In this document: positions 31,621 through 50,859 of the stretch, one piece after another
Layout: the number at the start of each line of letters is the position of its first letter
Numbering within the stretch: the first letter of the stretch is position 1
Assembly (NCBI RefSeq): GCF_033115175.1
Contig: NC_084836.1
Location: 71,285,297 to 71,349,296 of the forward strand
DNA: 64,000 nt
Source: Lepus europaeus
Lineage: Eukaryota; Chordata; Mammalia; Lagomorpha; Leporidae
Direction of reading: 5' to 3'
Position numbers and translations under genes: made by a program
Notes under the pieces: generated by a model
What the model was told of the DNA's origin: nothing
Database searches by the model: none
What the model saw: only the letters and a program-made list of their open reading frames with translations

Positions 31621-32231
31621 GTGTCTAGTTTTAGCCGATTCTCCCTGCCACCACACGGGACAGGAGAACTGGGTCTCTGCCAGCAGTCGTATGTCTACAG
31701 GTGCAGAAACCGGGGCAAGCCGGTCCTGCCACAGCCTCACACACATCTCAGAGCTTTTGCTTATGGCTCTCCAGGGGCTGGGGCCGCTGCTCACTGAAGA
31801 GACAGACGCCAGAGGCATCACGGTGCTAAGCAGGGCCCAGCTGAGGGAGGTCTTGAGAGGGCTGTGGTCCCCTTCCTACCTCCCTGCCCCCCAACCCTTA
31901 GCATGCTCTTCCTTAGTCCTCAGAAAGAGCTTGGCAAGTTCATGGAATTCAAGTTCCAGCTATGTCCAGGGCTTTTTTTTGGCCTGAGGCAGGGACAGTG
32001 GAAAGCTGTGACTAAGCCTCTTCCTCACCTCACAGAACTGGTATCTTGGAGTCCCTTCCAGACACCTGGCCATGAGGTGTGGAGGGGGTGCCGGGGACTG
32101 CATTGCCTCCCCCAGCCCTGCCTCTCACCTCTCACTCAGTGGCTCCTTGGAGAGAGAAGCAAGACCAGAATACTCTACCTGGCCACACTGAAACAGAACA
32201 TGGCTACCTGTGCAAACAGAACAGAAGGCCG

Positions 32232-33297
32232 GTGGACTTTGCATGGTGTTTTATTCGTGATGACAGTGAGGTTGGGCAGGGTCTCATGGAGCATGCTCTG
32301 AAGGTCGCACACAAGAGCCAGAAGGCAAGGATAGGGGTAGACAGGGCCTCGGGGGACTGTCCACTGCGTCCCCATCGCTCCCTACTCAGCCCTAACCTAG
32401 CAAGCAGCAGCTTTGAGTCAGGGATAAAAGCCTGGAGCCCCAGTCTTCCAGGAGCCATGAAAGGCGAGGACAGAAATGATGGATGCAAAGGCGAAGGAAT
32501 GAGGATGGGAGGGAGGCCCCCAAAGCTGTTGTTAACGTCTTCTGCTACCCAAGCCTGCCTGCCCGCCCTCCGCAAGCCGCAGTCCAGTCCAGGCCGGCCC
32601 CTGTCTGCTCTCGGCCGGACCACGCTCCTGGTCCCTGGTCCTGACGGGTGTCAAGAAGCTTCCAGGTAGGGTGGGGAGAGGCCTTTCCTCCAAGTGCGTC
32701 TGCTGTGAGGTCTTTCAGGCCCCAGCCTAGCCTGCCTGCTGCTCCAGTCTCAGACGTGGACGCCCCCGGCCCCAGCTGACGGGAGTGCCACCTTTCTGGC
32801 TCTGATTGTCTCATGTCTTGTGTTGGGCAGTGAGGTGAGAGTGGAGGCCTTCGGACCCCCGAGTCCCTTGACTGTTAGGACTTGTGCCTGCTCAGGAACC
32901 TTGTGTCCTCGTGCCGTGGTGCCCACACCCCAGCCTCTTGTCGCTCTGAGGCGGCTCCCTTCCCTGAGAGGTGGGAAGGCCCCTGCTAAGGAGATCCTGG
33001 CCTAAGGGTGCTGCCCAGAGGGGCAACTTGTGCAGGAGAGGAGGGTGCCAGGGGTGCAGCACACACAGCTAGTACCTGGAATGGGAGCCTGGGGCGAGGT
33101 GTGGGGGGGTGGTCACTGTGCCCAGGAGGGAGAGGGACCCCTGCTTCTCCCAGAACCCTGGGAGCTGGGGCCGGGCAGGGGGTTGTGGGGGCTGAGCCTA
33201 GTGCCAGCCTAATGCCAGTCTAACTCCGGCCTGCTTGGAATAGGGCGCCCCAGCCAGTTGTGCCTGTGCCTGCCAGGGTGGGAGAGGCAAGAGGCTG
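32232..33297 (-). other. CACNB3: CACNB3 3' UTR with AATAAA signal
   Basis: About 1.07 kb. On the minus strand the canonical AATAAA is at 32255-32250 and predicted cleavage near 32230-32238. The gap to the DDX23 poly(A) site is about 0.6 kb. Confidence 0.8.
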
Positions 33298-40584
<7,287 letters not shown>

Positions 40585-40649
40585 GGGGAGTCCGGGCGGG
40601 GACGCGAGCGGCGCCGGGGCGGGGGCGGCCCCGAGGCAGGGGCGAGGAC

Positions 40650-43087
40650 GGAGGGCCGCGCCCGAGAGACGCCAGCGAGCCCCGCAGCCTTGCGGGCGGC
40701 GGCGGCGGCGGGCGCGCCGGGGACGGAGCTGCCACCGAGACGCCTGCTCGGGCTCGCACCGCCGCTGCCCACCCCCACCCGCGGGCCCACCCCAAGCGCG
40801 GCCGAGGAGTCGGCGCCGGCTCCGCAACAATAGCGCCCGCCCACCCGGCCCTCACGGGAAGGCGGCGCGGCGTGGCCGCCGGGGGCAGCCGGGCCTGGGC
40901 CGCGGGAGGGCGCGAACGGGAGCTGGGTTCCCGAGCACCCACGGGCCCGGGGCGGCGGGCGGGAGGGGCGGAGAGGCGGCGGGCGGATCCGAGCGGGCTG
41001 GAGGCGGGGCGAGGGGCGCTGCGGGCTCCCAGACGCTCCGCAACCCAGGAAACTGCTCCGCCGGGAAACAAAGGGCTGGGCGGGGGCGGGGAAGGGGCCG
41101 AGCGCAGCCGGGCGGCGACCCGCGCGGGCCGGGGTCCGGGCGCAGGGGCGGCCGCAGGCCGGAGAGCGGAACGGGGGACCAGAAAACGGGGAGACCGGGC
41201 AGCGGCAGGCGGGGGAGGGGGCCCAGGTGAGATGGCGGCGCGTCCCAGGAGACTCCGAAAGCCAAACCTCGCAGTGCAACCGGCGAGGAAGGGATTTGGC
41301 GACCCCAGGCCAGTGCTGTGGAAGCAACCACCCCAGTCCCCAGCCCGTACGCGCGGGCCCCGCGGTACGGGGCCGCGCAGCCGGGGGGCGGGGTCGCCCG
41401 ACCCTGGAGAAGGGCCGAGGTTCCCGCAGCTGGATAGGCCTCCGCGCACCTGTTGCACGGCGGATTTCACCCCTTTGCAGCCACTATGCAGGTTCCCTTC
41501 CTCACCTCCCTGCCAAGGATGGTGCTAGACATGGCCAAAGGCATCCGTGGGAACTGGGGCAGAAGGGGCTGTTTTGGGAAAACCCACGAGGAGGGGTGGG
41601 GGCGAAGGTGGGATCCTGCCTGCCATACAGGCTTCGGAAGGGGAGAGAAGGGCTAGCGTCCCCAGTCCGTGGTGGGGGACCAGGGCCACTCCCTGCCTTG
41701 GCAGCAAGCCCCAGCTGGGGTGGACAGGTGTCCTGCTTGCCTCGTCCTGAGACTCTCTCTGGCCTGCCTCAGTTTATCTGTGCCTGTGGCAGTTCCGGCC
41801 TTCTCCTCTTGCTGGATTTGGGGGAACAACCTGGACGCCTTGACGGCCAAGGTCGCTTGGCTTTCACAGTTCCCGCTCGCCTCTGCGGGGAGCAGGGGAG
41901 GGGCTGATCGGATATGGACTTGACTGGGCCCTCTCTCTCGGTTCCTTTAGGATTCCTTGTATCTTTCTTTTCCATTCTCTTTCGCGTCAGTTCCTTCCAT
42001 CCTACAGGGCTGGAGGAGTCTGCTGGAGGACTCCTGGGAGGTGGTTCTAATGGCGCTCTCTATCCCTGGATCTCCTGGTCTCTCTTTTTTGGGACTCCCC
42101 CCACCCACCAGAGATCCAAAGAGCTGTAGATCTGGTGGATCTGCTATCAGCAGCCCTTCTTCATACACCTTTTTGGTACCCAAGAGACTGCGTTTCCATG
42201 GCAGCCACCCTCAGGAGATAAGTTCCTCTGGGTCCATCCCCTGGGTCCTGCAGGAGTTCCAAAGCCTCCCTCTCTCCCTCCTTCCCTCCTCCCCATATCT
42301 CCAGGTTGCTACCCAGCGCCCCTTTCAAGTCTCACCCACACCTGTCTACTCTGGTTCTCAGGCCAACTTAATGACTTCCCATCCTTTAACAAGACATGTG
42401 TCAGCATCCATGTGGTCCCTAACTTCTTTTCTGGCCCATGGTTTAGCATGATGGGTGAGGGCTAAATGCAAAAAAAAAAAAAAAAAAAAAGGGGGGGGGG
42501 TTAGGGGAGAGGACGTTTCCTGCAGTCTTTCTAAGAGAGAGGTGTTAAACTGGCAGCTGGCACTACCCAAGGCATGGAAGCTGGTCAATGGGAGGAAGTG
42601 CCCAAATAGCCAGGTTTGAGAGTGAGAATTCTTGGGGAGGCTCCAAAATACCTCTAGCGTTTCTTGTAAGCACACCAGGAAGCTGGGCAGATCCTAGGTC
42701 CTGGTGCATTCAAGGGGGAAACTGAGGCAGGCACTAAGACTTCTGGGAAGACCTAAAAGTCATCTCCTCAGCAGTCCTGCATATCTGGACCAGGTAGAGG
42801 TCCTTAGCATTCTAGCTGTTCGGTGGTCCCCAGGGAACTGGGGGGGGGGGGCGGCTCCGTGGAGCTCTCTTTCTAATCAAGCCCCCCTTTCTGGCTCCGC
42901 AGTCTGCTCTCCCCTCCCAGTCGCTGGCACCGCCAGCTCCGGCCCCTCCCTCCTCGCCTAACCTGTGCTTCAGCCTTCTCTGGTTCCCTCCCTCCCCATG
43001 CGGCAGTCTTCCCCCCAAAAGCGAGCCCTCTTCCTGCTTGGGGCGGGGCTCTCCTCCCACCCACTGGGGAGGGACCCCCGCGGTTAC
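40650..43087 (-). other. CACNB3: Interval between the two CACNB3 first exons
   Basis: Its right part, 41480-43087, is moderately GC-rich and SINE-free, with an A20G10 homopolymer junction at 42470-42500. It becomes intron when the upstream promoter is used. Confidence 0.65.
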
Positions 43088-43129
43088 CTCGTTCAGCAGG
43101 AAGGTTGCACTGGAGTCAGAAAAAGACAT
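43088..43129 (-). CDS. CACNB3: CACNB3 alternative first coding exon
   Basis: 42 nt, MSFSDSSATFLLNE, then donor GAG|GTAACC in phase 0, so it splices in frame to exon 2 ([10 protein letters not shown]). I recognise this N-terminus as that of a known shorter-spliced human CACNB3 isoform. It has its own GC-rich, CpG-rich promoter upstream (minus strand, 43130-44600). Confidence 0.9.
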
Positions 43130-43920
43130 AAACCGGGTAGCGGCCTCTCCCCCTCCCCCGGGCCAGGGGCTCCGAGGCGGGAGCGGGACCGGCCGCTGCT
43201 CTGCACGCTGGCTCCCGCCTGCACGCCTGGCCTCGCCTTTCGCCCGCCCGGCACCGCCGGCACCGCCGCCGGCTCCCTTCCCTCTCTCCTGGTTCCTCCC
43301 CCTTCCTCCCTCCCTCTCCCTTCCTCCCTCCCTCCCTTTCCCTTCCTCTCTCGCTGCTTCTGTCAGTCTCTCGCTCGCTCTGCCTTTCGGTCCAGCCTCT
43401 CTCCACTTCCGTCTCTCGTCTCTACGATACCCACTCTCTGTTATCTGGATGCCTCCCCCACCGCCTTTCCAGCCCCATCTCCCCCTCCCCCTCTGCTGCT
43501 TCCTCAACCCCCCTCCTCAGACAGGGCAAGCTCGGGGCGCGGGAGGGCTCCGAGGCTGCCCGAACACCTGCGCCCTAGGCGGAGGGTTCTGTCTTATCCC
43601 AGCCTCCCCTCCGCGCGCCCCTGCGCGCATCCTCCAGGGCCGGAGAGAGAAACGCGCAGCCGTCCCGGGGGAGAGAACCGAAGGAAGAATGCGCGTGTTC
43701 AGCTTAGGCTTCCAGGGAAGCCTCGTCCGTCCACCAAGCCCTCCCAAGCCCGGCCCCCCGTGGTTCCTGCGGGATCCATTTGGCGAAAGCCCAGCCCGGG
43801 ATGCGCCCCGCGCCCGGGTAGTCTCCACTACCACTCCAGTGTCCTGAATTCTGGCACCGCGGGTTTCAGCCTTGCCGAGGAGGACGAAGCGCAGGGAGGC
43901 GGCTCCTTCCCGACCAGCTG

Positions 43921-43931
43921 CAGCGCCCCCT
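43921..43931 (-). promoter_or_regulatory. CTCF-like core (weak)
   Basis: Minus-strand AGGGGGCGCTG, the 3' half of the consensus only, 86 bp from the strong site and in opposite orientation. Confidence 0.35.
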
Positions 43932-44016
43932 GGGCTCTCCGGCCCGGTGGCCGTACCGACTCTCCAGGTGGCGGCACTCGTCCGGGCTCGGGGCGCCTGG
44001 CCGCCGGGGTACAGCC

Positions 44017-44035
44017 CTGCCAGCAGGGGGCGCTG
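44017..44035 (+). promoter_or_regulatory. CTCF-type motif (strong)
   Basis: Contains CCAGCAGGGGGCGCTG. Against the 19-position CTCF consensus I count 18 agreements. Orientation is plus. It lies about 0.9 kb upstream of the alternative CACNB3 start. Confidence 0.75.
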
Positions 44036-44601
44036 TCCTGGCCCGGAGCAGAGGGTCCCCCGGCTCGCATCCAGACCCGGACAAGCCCCTGTCTCTTTCC
44101 TGTTACTTAGAGCTTGGGTCCCCAGGCGAGGACACCAGGCTGCACTCCGTCCCCCACCCCCACACCCCTGGGGCTCCTGAGACGCCCGCGCCCCCTCCAG
44201 GCCCTAGACCATTCCTACCTCCATGCTGGCCTTGCGGGGGGCGTTCCAGCTCAGCCAGGGCCTGTGTCCCGGCCAGGTCCGGACAGCAGGGAGCACACAG
44301 AGCCGCGGGCCCGCTGCTCGGGTCGTGCCCCCTCCTGCCCCCTCCGGCGGGCACGTCAAAACAGGACAAGCCCAAGTTCTGGCGGGGGAAGGGGGGGAGC
44401 GGGAGCGGAGCGGACTCACCTCTCATTGGTCCCTCCACGCCCCGGTACCCCCAGGCTGAACTCTTCTCGCCGGGGCGGTGATGCGCGCGTGTGCCGGACC
44501 TGAGTCCAGACCGCGACCCCTGACCCCCGCTTCGCCTCAACACTAACACTACAACTCTGCGGGGTCTTTCACCTCCAGGGCGTCCCACCCTGCCCTGGTT
44601 T

Positions 44602-44831
44602 CCCCGGAGATCTCGGAGAAACGGTGCCTCCCTCTCTGCGCATCCCCTACTTACCCCTGTTCCTGAGAGGGGCTCAGCTGGGGGCGGTAGAATCTGTTCT
44701 CTTCCTTCCACCCCTCCTAGCTCGTCCTTAGCTTGGGTTTAACCTGGAAAGCGCTTTGGCGGGCCTCCCCCACCCCCACCCCAACCCGGGCACGTATTAT
44801 TCCGCCTTGACCACAAAGAGATGGGAAAGAC

Positions 44832-44864
<33 letters not shown>

Positions 44865-47175
44865 CGCGCGCTCAAGCCGTGCGCGGAGGATTTTGTGTGT
44901 TTGGGGTTGGGGCTCTAATCGAGGGAGCAAAAGCTTTTGCCTTCCATTTGTCAGTGAGCCTGGGAGGGAGAGGCCCCCTCCTCCCCCTTCGCCTGCTGAC
45001 CACAGCTAATGGACCAGCTCCTGGGGCCTCGGGGCAGCTTAAGTTTCCGTAGCAGAAGGGAGGTGCAGTGGGAGGCGGGGGTGGGGGGTGGGGGGTGGTT
45101 GCTGGCCAGGACAACCAATTGTCCCCAGCATCCTCCATCCCTCCACTCTCTCTTCCTCCACCTACGGCCTCGGAAGCCATCTATCCACTGCTTACGTTAA
45201 CACAGAAATCTCAGCGACTTCTCCCTTAGCCATCACAGGGAATCCGAGAGGCACCCCCACACCCCTCACCTTGTCTCATTCCTATCCCAGCTGCTGGACC
45301 ACGGAAGATTCTCTGCATCTGCTGCACAGAGAAGGGAGCTAGCACCCTTGGAGCTGGACCAGGAGTCCAGCCTCCAGGGCCCCCAGAGCTGCCTATGCCA
45401 AGTCCTTCTGTGAGAGGGTTGCCCCTTTCCCTGGGTGCCCTGACCTCCTGAGACCTCAGAATATTCTCCAGGGCCCCTAGGAGTCCTCTTAGCTACTTTC
45501 TGCACCAGCCAGCAGCCCCAGTGACCTAAGGCCGGCTTTCATTCTCCACTTGCCTCCTTGGCATGGTATAACCTGCACAACCAGGTTGTGTGCACCACCA
45601 GGACAGAGCCTACCACGCCCACCCCTTTGTATCTATTGCACTCAGACAGGAAAAGTTGCCCTGTCCTTCTGGTCTGAGAAAATCCTGCAGAAATAGCTTC
45701 CTCGGGGTTTCCCCATTGCCAACTGCAGGTGTTGTTCTGGGGAAGTTCTTCCCACATCTAACCACAGTCCCTCCTGCTGCAGTCTCTGTCTTCTTTTCCC
45801 AGGTCCTGCCCCTGGGCCTGTGCAGTTATTTGATGCTTCAAGGCACTTTCAGCTCCATCCCCTGACACAGCATTTGCTATAAATATGTCTGAAGAGTTTC
45901 TCGCTGACAATGCCCAGCAAGATTGCACCCTCCTTCCCGAAACCGGGTCTCTGGAGAGATGGGGGAGCGAGCTATGGCTTTTAAGACACAACTCTGGCCC
46001 ACTCTGGGCCTGACCCCGTGACTGTGCTGGGGACCCGGGGGTGCCTCCTGGTGCCTGGGGCAGACGGGAAGGTGAGAGGCTGGGGTGATCAGCTCTCATG
46101 CTCTCGCAGCCCAGAGTATGTTTTGGCTTGGCACATGGCTCTGCTTCACATACATGTATTTATTTCTTTATTTTGCCTTGGGTCTCAGTTTCCCTTCTGG
46201 GTCCACTGCATATGATAGGTGATTCTGATTCCGCAGAATGGACTGCAGAGGTGAGGGGTGGAGGAGGGGTATGGAGACTCCAGGGGCATCCCCAGGTGGA
46301 GGAGGGGCATGGGGACCCTGAGGTGGTTTTTACCACCTTCTCTGCTTCACCAGAGGCTGAGCACTGTTCCTATCAGCTGTTGGCACTTGAGGTCTCAGAA
46401 TCGCTGCACTGCCAAGGGGTCACTTTGAGTCCTTCTTCCCGCTTGAACTGTCAGCTGGGACTGAGGAGAAAAGGCAGGGTAGCCGCCCGTCTTCAGAAGA
46501 CCCTGGAAGATGCTGGCCTCAGGGTGGGGAGCTGTTAGGGGTGAGGGGTTCCCCACGTAGGGGCAGCTGAAGCAGGCCGGGTGGCAGAGGTGCGGACAGC
46601 AGGTGAGTGGGCTGAAGGCTGTGTGTGGGTCCTTCCTTGCCCACCTTCTTGGATCACTGTGGGTTCCTGGATCTCCCGCTGGGCCCTGGATCTCAGCCCA
46701 GAGCAGAGCCCCTCTCTGACACAGAGTCGAGGGCCAGGTGCCCGCGTGGATCTGCTGACTGGGTCCCCCTCCACTGGCTGCCCCAGCCCTGACTCCCATC
46801 CTTCTGGATGGAAACCATCTGAGCCAGGGCGACCCTCTCCGGCTCAGAAGAAGGGCATGGTGCCTGCAGCCTCTCCAGGAATGCATTATTGAGGAGGACT
46901 TGGCGCTGACTGCTCACTGCTGCCTCTCCCTCGGCTGCCTGCTTCGGCTGCCTGCTTCGGACAGGGAGGAGGTGTGTCCCGGTGACCTGGGAAGGAGGGC
47001 TGGGGAGGGGCATCCTCTAGATTGGGATGGGGAAGTGAGGAGGGGGTGCCTGCCCAGGAGAGCAGGGCGGTCTGGTGGAGTTGTACTGCCCATCCCACAT
47101 CCCCCAACCAGAGGAGACTCGGCAGAGGAGAGCTGGCAGCCACCCTGGAGCCAGCTTGGGAAGTGGAGCTGGAAG
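44602..47175. other. Intergenic sequence without repeats
   Basis: 2.6 kb between the CACNB3 upstream promoter and the SINE-rich spacer. Apart from the TG/CG run at 44831-44872, I see no gene, repeat or RNA. Confidence 0.65.
44831..44872. repeat. (TG)n(CG)n alternating purine-pyrimidine tract
   Basis: A TG run of about 12 units passes directly into about 8 CG units, a classic left-handed-DNA-prone sequence just upstream of a CpG island. Confidence 0.9.
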
Positions 47176-47490
47176 AATCTTTTTATTTATTTTTTTTAAA
47201 GATTTATTTATTTATTTATTTGAAAAGCAGAGTTACAGAGAGGTCTTCCATCTGCTGGTTCACGCCCCAAATGGCCACAATGGCTGGAGCTGCACCAATC
47301 TGAAGCCAGGAACCAGGAGCTTCAGCCAGGTCTCTCACGCAGGTGCAGGGGCCCAAGCATTTGGGTCATCCTCCAGTGCTTTCCCAGGTTCATTAGCAGG
47401 GAGCTGGATGGGAAATGGAGTAGCTGGAACTTGAACCCATGCCCATATGGGATGCCAGCACTGCAGGTGGCGGCTTTAACCCGAAGCCCC
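47176..47490 (-). mobile_element. C-repeat SINE, first one right of the SINE desert
   Basis: AAAGATTTATTTATTTATTTATTTG start; head partly decayed (TTAACCCGAAGCCCC). Confidence 0.92.
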
Positions 47491-48435
47491 AAGACTCTTG
47501 ACCCAAGGTTGCCCAGGGTGGGAGGTCTGGGCTCCACATGCCTCCTGGGCAGCAGAGTGACCTGAAGCCATCGTGAGCAGGGCCATCGGGTTATTGAGGG
47601 ACGCTGTGGAGGAGGGGGGCACTGCCAGAAGCTTGCGGTGGAGAGGAAGCGTCCCCCTGGACCTTGGAAAGAATGCAGGCTTCCCAGTCTAACAACCAGA
47701 AGCCAAGTCCCATTCTCCCGCATACCCGCATACCCGGTGTGGGCAAGGCATTCACATCTCAGAAATTTAGCTTTCTACCTTTAAGGATGGAAAATAACAA
47801 CAACAAAAAACCAGCACTCATTTTACCAGAAGTTCCATGAGGATTCAACAGGAACATTTGTTTCATAAAAGGTTAAATTGCTGTCTTAGGGTCAACCATT
47901 GCTGGGGCCAGAGATGGAGCTGGCTCGGCTCAGCTGGGCTCCCAGTGGAAAGAACCTTGCAGCCGCCTGCCTGCCCGCCCGTGACCCGGGTGTGAGCCCG
48001 TGCCCTGCGCCTCACCCAGGAAGGAACTGGAAGGTTCCTTCCTCTTCTGAGACTGGATGACTCGCCAGAGGCCACAATTAGCTGGAGGCGGGCTCTGGAT
48101 TCAGACCCAGAACTTGGCGATTCTCATTCCTGGATTCTTCCCTGTTGCAAGTGCTTGGGCTGCAGACTTGGGGTTGGGGGGAATCTTGCCCCCTGAAAAG
48201 TCTCCCACAGCCAGCGAGGCCTTGGCCATTGGTGCTTTACTGCGTACTCCCCACACCTCCCTCTCCTGCAGGAATAAACCCAGTGTAGATTTCCGGACTC
48301 TTCTCAGAGGCAGCATGAATGCATGAATAATATTATGGATGCTTTGCAATGCAGTTTTTAAACAGCCTTTGTTTTGGGTTTGGCGCACGTGTATGGGGGG
48401 GGGCGCATGGTGCATGGGGCAAGGACAGCCTTTGT
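47491..48435. other. Intergenic, unique
   Basis: No gene or repeat recognised. Confidence 0.6.
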
Positions 48436-48657
48436 TTTTAAAGTATTTATTTATTTGGGAGGGAGTTGGAGGGAGGGAGAACCATCCACAGGTTCCTCTC
48501 CAAATGCCCTGGCTAAAGCTGGAATCCAAATGTCTGAGCCTTCACCTGCAGCCTCCCAGGATCTGTGTTAGGAAGCTGCAGTTGGGAGCTTGAGCCAGGA
48601 CTTGAGCCCAGGCACTTGGATATGGGATGCACATGCGATTTAACCCCTAGGCCCCTA
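48436..48657 (-). mobile_element. C-repeat SINE, old, without (GA)n body
   Basis: TTTTAAAGTATTTATTTATTTG, then AGGATCTGTGTTAGGAAGCTG and a decayed head. Confidence 0.72.
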
Positions 48658-48864
48658 ATATAACTTTTATTATCACAGAAGCCATACCTGTGGGTTATGT
48701 AAAATTAGTAAATACAAATAAGCCATAAAAGAAATGAAAACATCCTATAATGACTACTAAAAACACTTTCTATATAATCATCTGGATTTTTTTAATCTTA
48801 AAAAATTTAAAAGCCGAGGTAAACTCAAAAAAGTGCATAAAGTACACAAGTGTTAAATGTACAA

Positions 48865-49190
48865 CTGTGGGCTGGTGCTGTGGGGTAGTGTGTGAGGCCG
48901 CCATCTGTGGTGCCAGCATCCCATATGGACACTGGTTCGAGTCCTGTCTGCTTCACTTCCAAACCAGCTCTTTGCTATGGCCTGGGAAAGCAGTAGAAGA
49001 TGGCCCAAGTCCTTGGGCCCCTGCACGCATGTACAAGACCTGGAAGAAGCTCCTGGATCCTGGCTTCGGATGGGTGCAGCTCCTGCCGTTGCAGCCATTT
49101 GGGGAGTGAACCAGCGGATGGAAGACACACACACACACACACACACACACCCCTGTAACTCTTTCAAATAAAAATAAATAAATCTTTAAA
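48865..49190 (+). mobile_element. C-repeat SINE with 10-bp target-site duplication
   Basis: AAATGTACAA at 48855-48864 and 49191-49200. Contains a (CA)12 run at about 49126-49150 in place of part of the CT-rich stretch. Confidence 0.95.
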
Positions 49191-49429
49191 AAATGTACAA
49201 TGAGATGATTTGTTGAATTGATATCTGTATGTCTGTGTAACTGCATCCCAGCTGAGATCCAGGACATTCTTCTCATTCCAGAAATTTTCCTCATGCCCCT
49301 CCCACTCAGTGTCCAGCCTCTGGGGAAATGGCTATTGAGACTCTTGTCATCCTGGGTTACCTTGGCCTGTTCTTGAACTTGATATAAAAGGAGCAGTACA
49401 GTGCTACCTGTACTGTTTTGTGAGTGGCT

Positions 49430-49513
49430 TTTTTTTTTTTAAAAATATTTATTTATTTATTTGAAAGTCAGAGTTACAGAGAGAGGAGAGGCAGATAGAG
49501 AGGAGAGAGAGAG

Positions 49514-49545
<32 letters not shown>

Positions 49546-49799
49546 GAGAGAGAAAGTTCACTCCCCATTTGGCTGCAATGGCCGGAGCTGTGCCAGTCTG
49601 AAGCCAGGAGCCAGGAGCTTCTTCCAGGTCTCCCACGCGGGTGCAGGGTCCCAAGGACTTGGGACATCCTCCAGTGCTTTCCCAGGCCATAGCAGAGAGC
49701 TGGATCTGAAGTGGAGCTGCCAGGACACGAGCCGGCGCCCATATGGGATGCCGGCACTGCATGTGACGGCCTTACCCACTACACCACAGTGCTGGCCCC
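49430..49799 (-). mobile_element. C-repeat SINE with expanded (GAGAGG)n
   Basis: Near-consensus copy whose GA-rich part is a long GA/GAGG repeat at 49480-49555. Confidence 0.94.
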
Positions 49800-50081
49800 C
49801 TGTCTGGCTTCTTTCCACCTCTTGAGAGTCACCCTTACTGCATTTATCAGCATCATGCTCTTTTTTCATTGCTGTGTAGTATTCCAATGTTAGGCTATAC
49901 CATAATTTAATTATTGATTTTCCTGTTGAGAAACACCTGAGGTCATTCTGATTTTTTTATGGAATGAACAAAATCACTGTGAAACATTTTTCAACATGTA
50001 TTTTGATAGACGCATTAGCTCATTTCTCTGGGATATGTACTTACAGATGGAATTACTAGGTTATGGGATATGGGATAAGCT

Positions 50082-50256
50082 ATTTTTTATTTTTGTTTTT
50101 AGAGAGAGGGAGAGGGAGGGAAGGAGGGAGGGAGAGAGAGAGATATTAATTGATTCCCCGTCTGCAGCTTGCTCCCCAAATGCTGCAATGGCATCCAGTT
50201 GGGGCCAAAGCCAGGATCCAGAAACTCCATCTGGGCTTCCTCCGTGGATGACAGGA
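50082..50256 (-). mobile_element. C-repeat SINE, partial, old
   Basis: GA-rich run, CTTGCTCCCCAAATGCTGC, then CATCTGGGCTTCC; the tRNA-like head is missing. Confidence 0.7.
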
Positions 50257-50858
50257 AGCAGGAATGGAGAGAGGAGCTGGAGAAAAGCAAGAACATGGAG
50301 AAAAGAGCTTCTGTTTGCCCCTCCTGGAAGCATGTCCCTCAGGCAACCCTTTATCGCGTGTTAGTTTCCTGCCACACCGTTTTACATGTGGTTTCTGGAC
50401 AAGTTCTAGCTTTACCATGCAAACGAGCAGAAAGTGTGGCATCCCCAAGCCCCTCCTGGCTCCACACATGCCCAGCTTCCCGTTCCCAACATCCTGCACT
50501 GCAGAGGAAGCTTCGTGGATGCTTGGTGATCACCTGAAGTCCACAGGTGCACTGCACATGTGTGGGGCTGGACGGAGACTCAAGCTACACACAGGTGTCG
50601 CCATAGCATTGCGCCACTTCAGTCTTTCATGGTGGCTGTTGCCCTGGAGACCCACCCAGCTCCTCCTACTCATGCCTGTGTCCCTTGAACCCGGGCGCTG
50701 TCTCCATCGTTTTGCCTTTCCCAGACCATCACACGTGGTACTTGGGGTCACATGTTAGGATGCAACACACTTTGCATGCTCTTGTATTTTCTCATTCACC
50801 CATCTGCTTGTTCATCCTCTCCTCTCTGGCCCCTACAATGCAGGAATCTTGTCTGTAA
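50257..50858. other. Intergenic, unique
   Basis: Nothing recognised. Confidence 0.6.
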
Positions 50859-50859
50859 G

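Larger units (their letters stand above)
43088..44600. promoter_or_regulatory. CACNB3: CpG island at the alternative CACNB3 promoter
   Basis: GC-rich and CpG-dense upstream (minus strand) of the MSFSDSS first exon, with a long pyrimidine tract at 43260-43420 on the plus strand. Includes CTCF-type motifs, listed separately. No TATA box seen. Confidence 0.7.
48660..50080 (+). mobile_element. LINE-1 fragment, interrupted by two SINEs
   Basis: Pieces at about 48780-48864, 49191-49430 and 49800-50080 follow an L1M-type 3' region in order: AAATGTACAA, GTAACTGCATCCCAGCTGAG, GTCTGGCTTCTTTCCACCTC, ATTGCTGTGTAGTATTCCAA, ATGGAATTACTAGGTTATGG. The edges are uncertain. Confidence 0.7.

Noticed and set aside
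40585-40830. Open frame continuing upstream of the CACNB3 start codon for 82 codons
   Set aside because: The upstream limit is a TTG, with no in-frame ATG in this stretch, and the translation is Arg/Ala/Pro-rich like the rest of the island. The family's usual N-terminus starts at 40584.
44029-44050. REST/RE1-like half-site (GGCGCTGTCC) overlapping the CTCF motif
   Set aside because: Only the left half matches; the expected TGGTGCTGA right half is absent.
42965-44110. 381-codon open frame, plus strand
   Set aside because: Low-complexity Pro/Ser/Arg translation antisense to the CACNB3 alternative first exon and its promoter; no domain seen.
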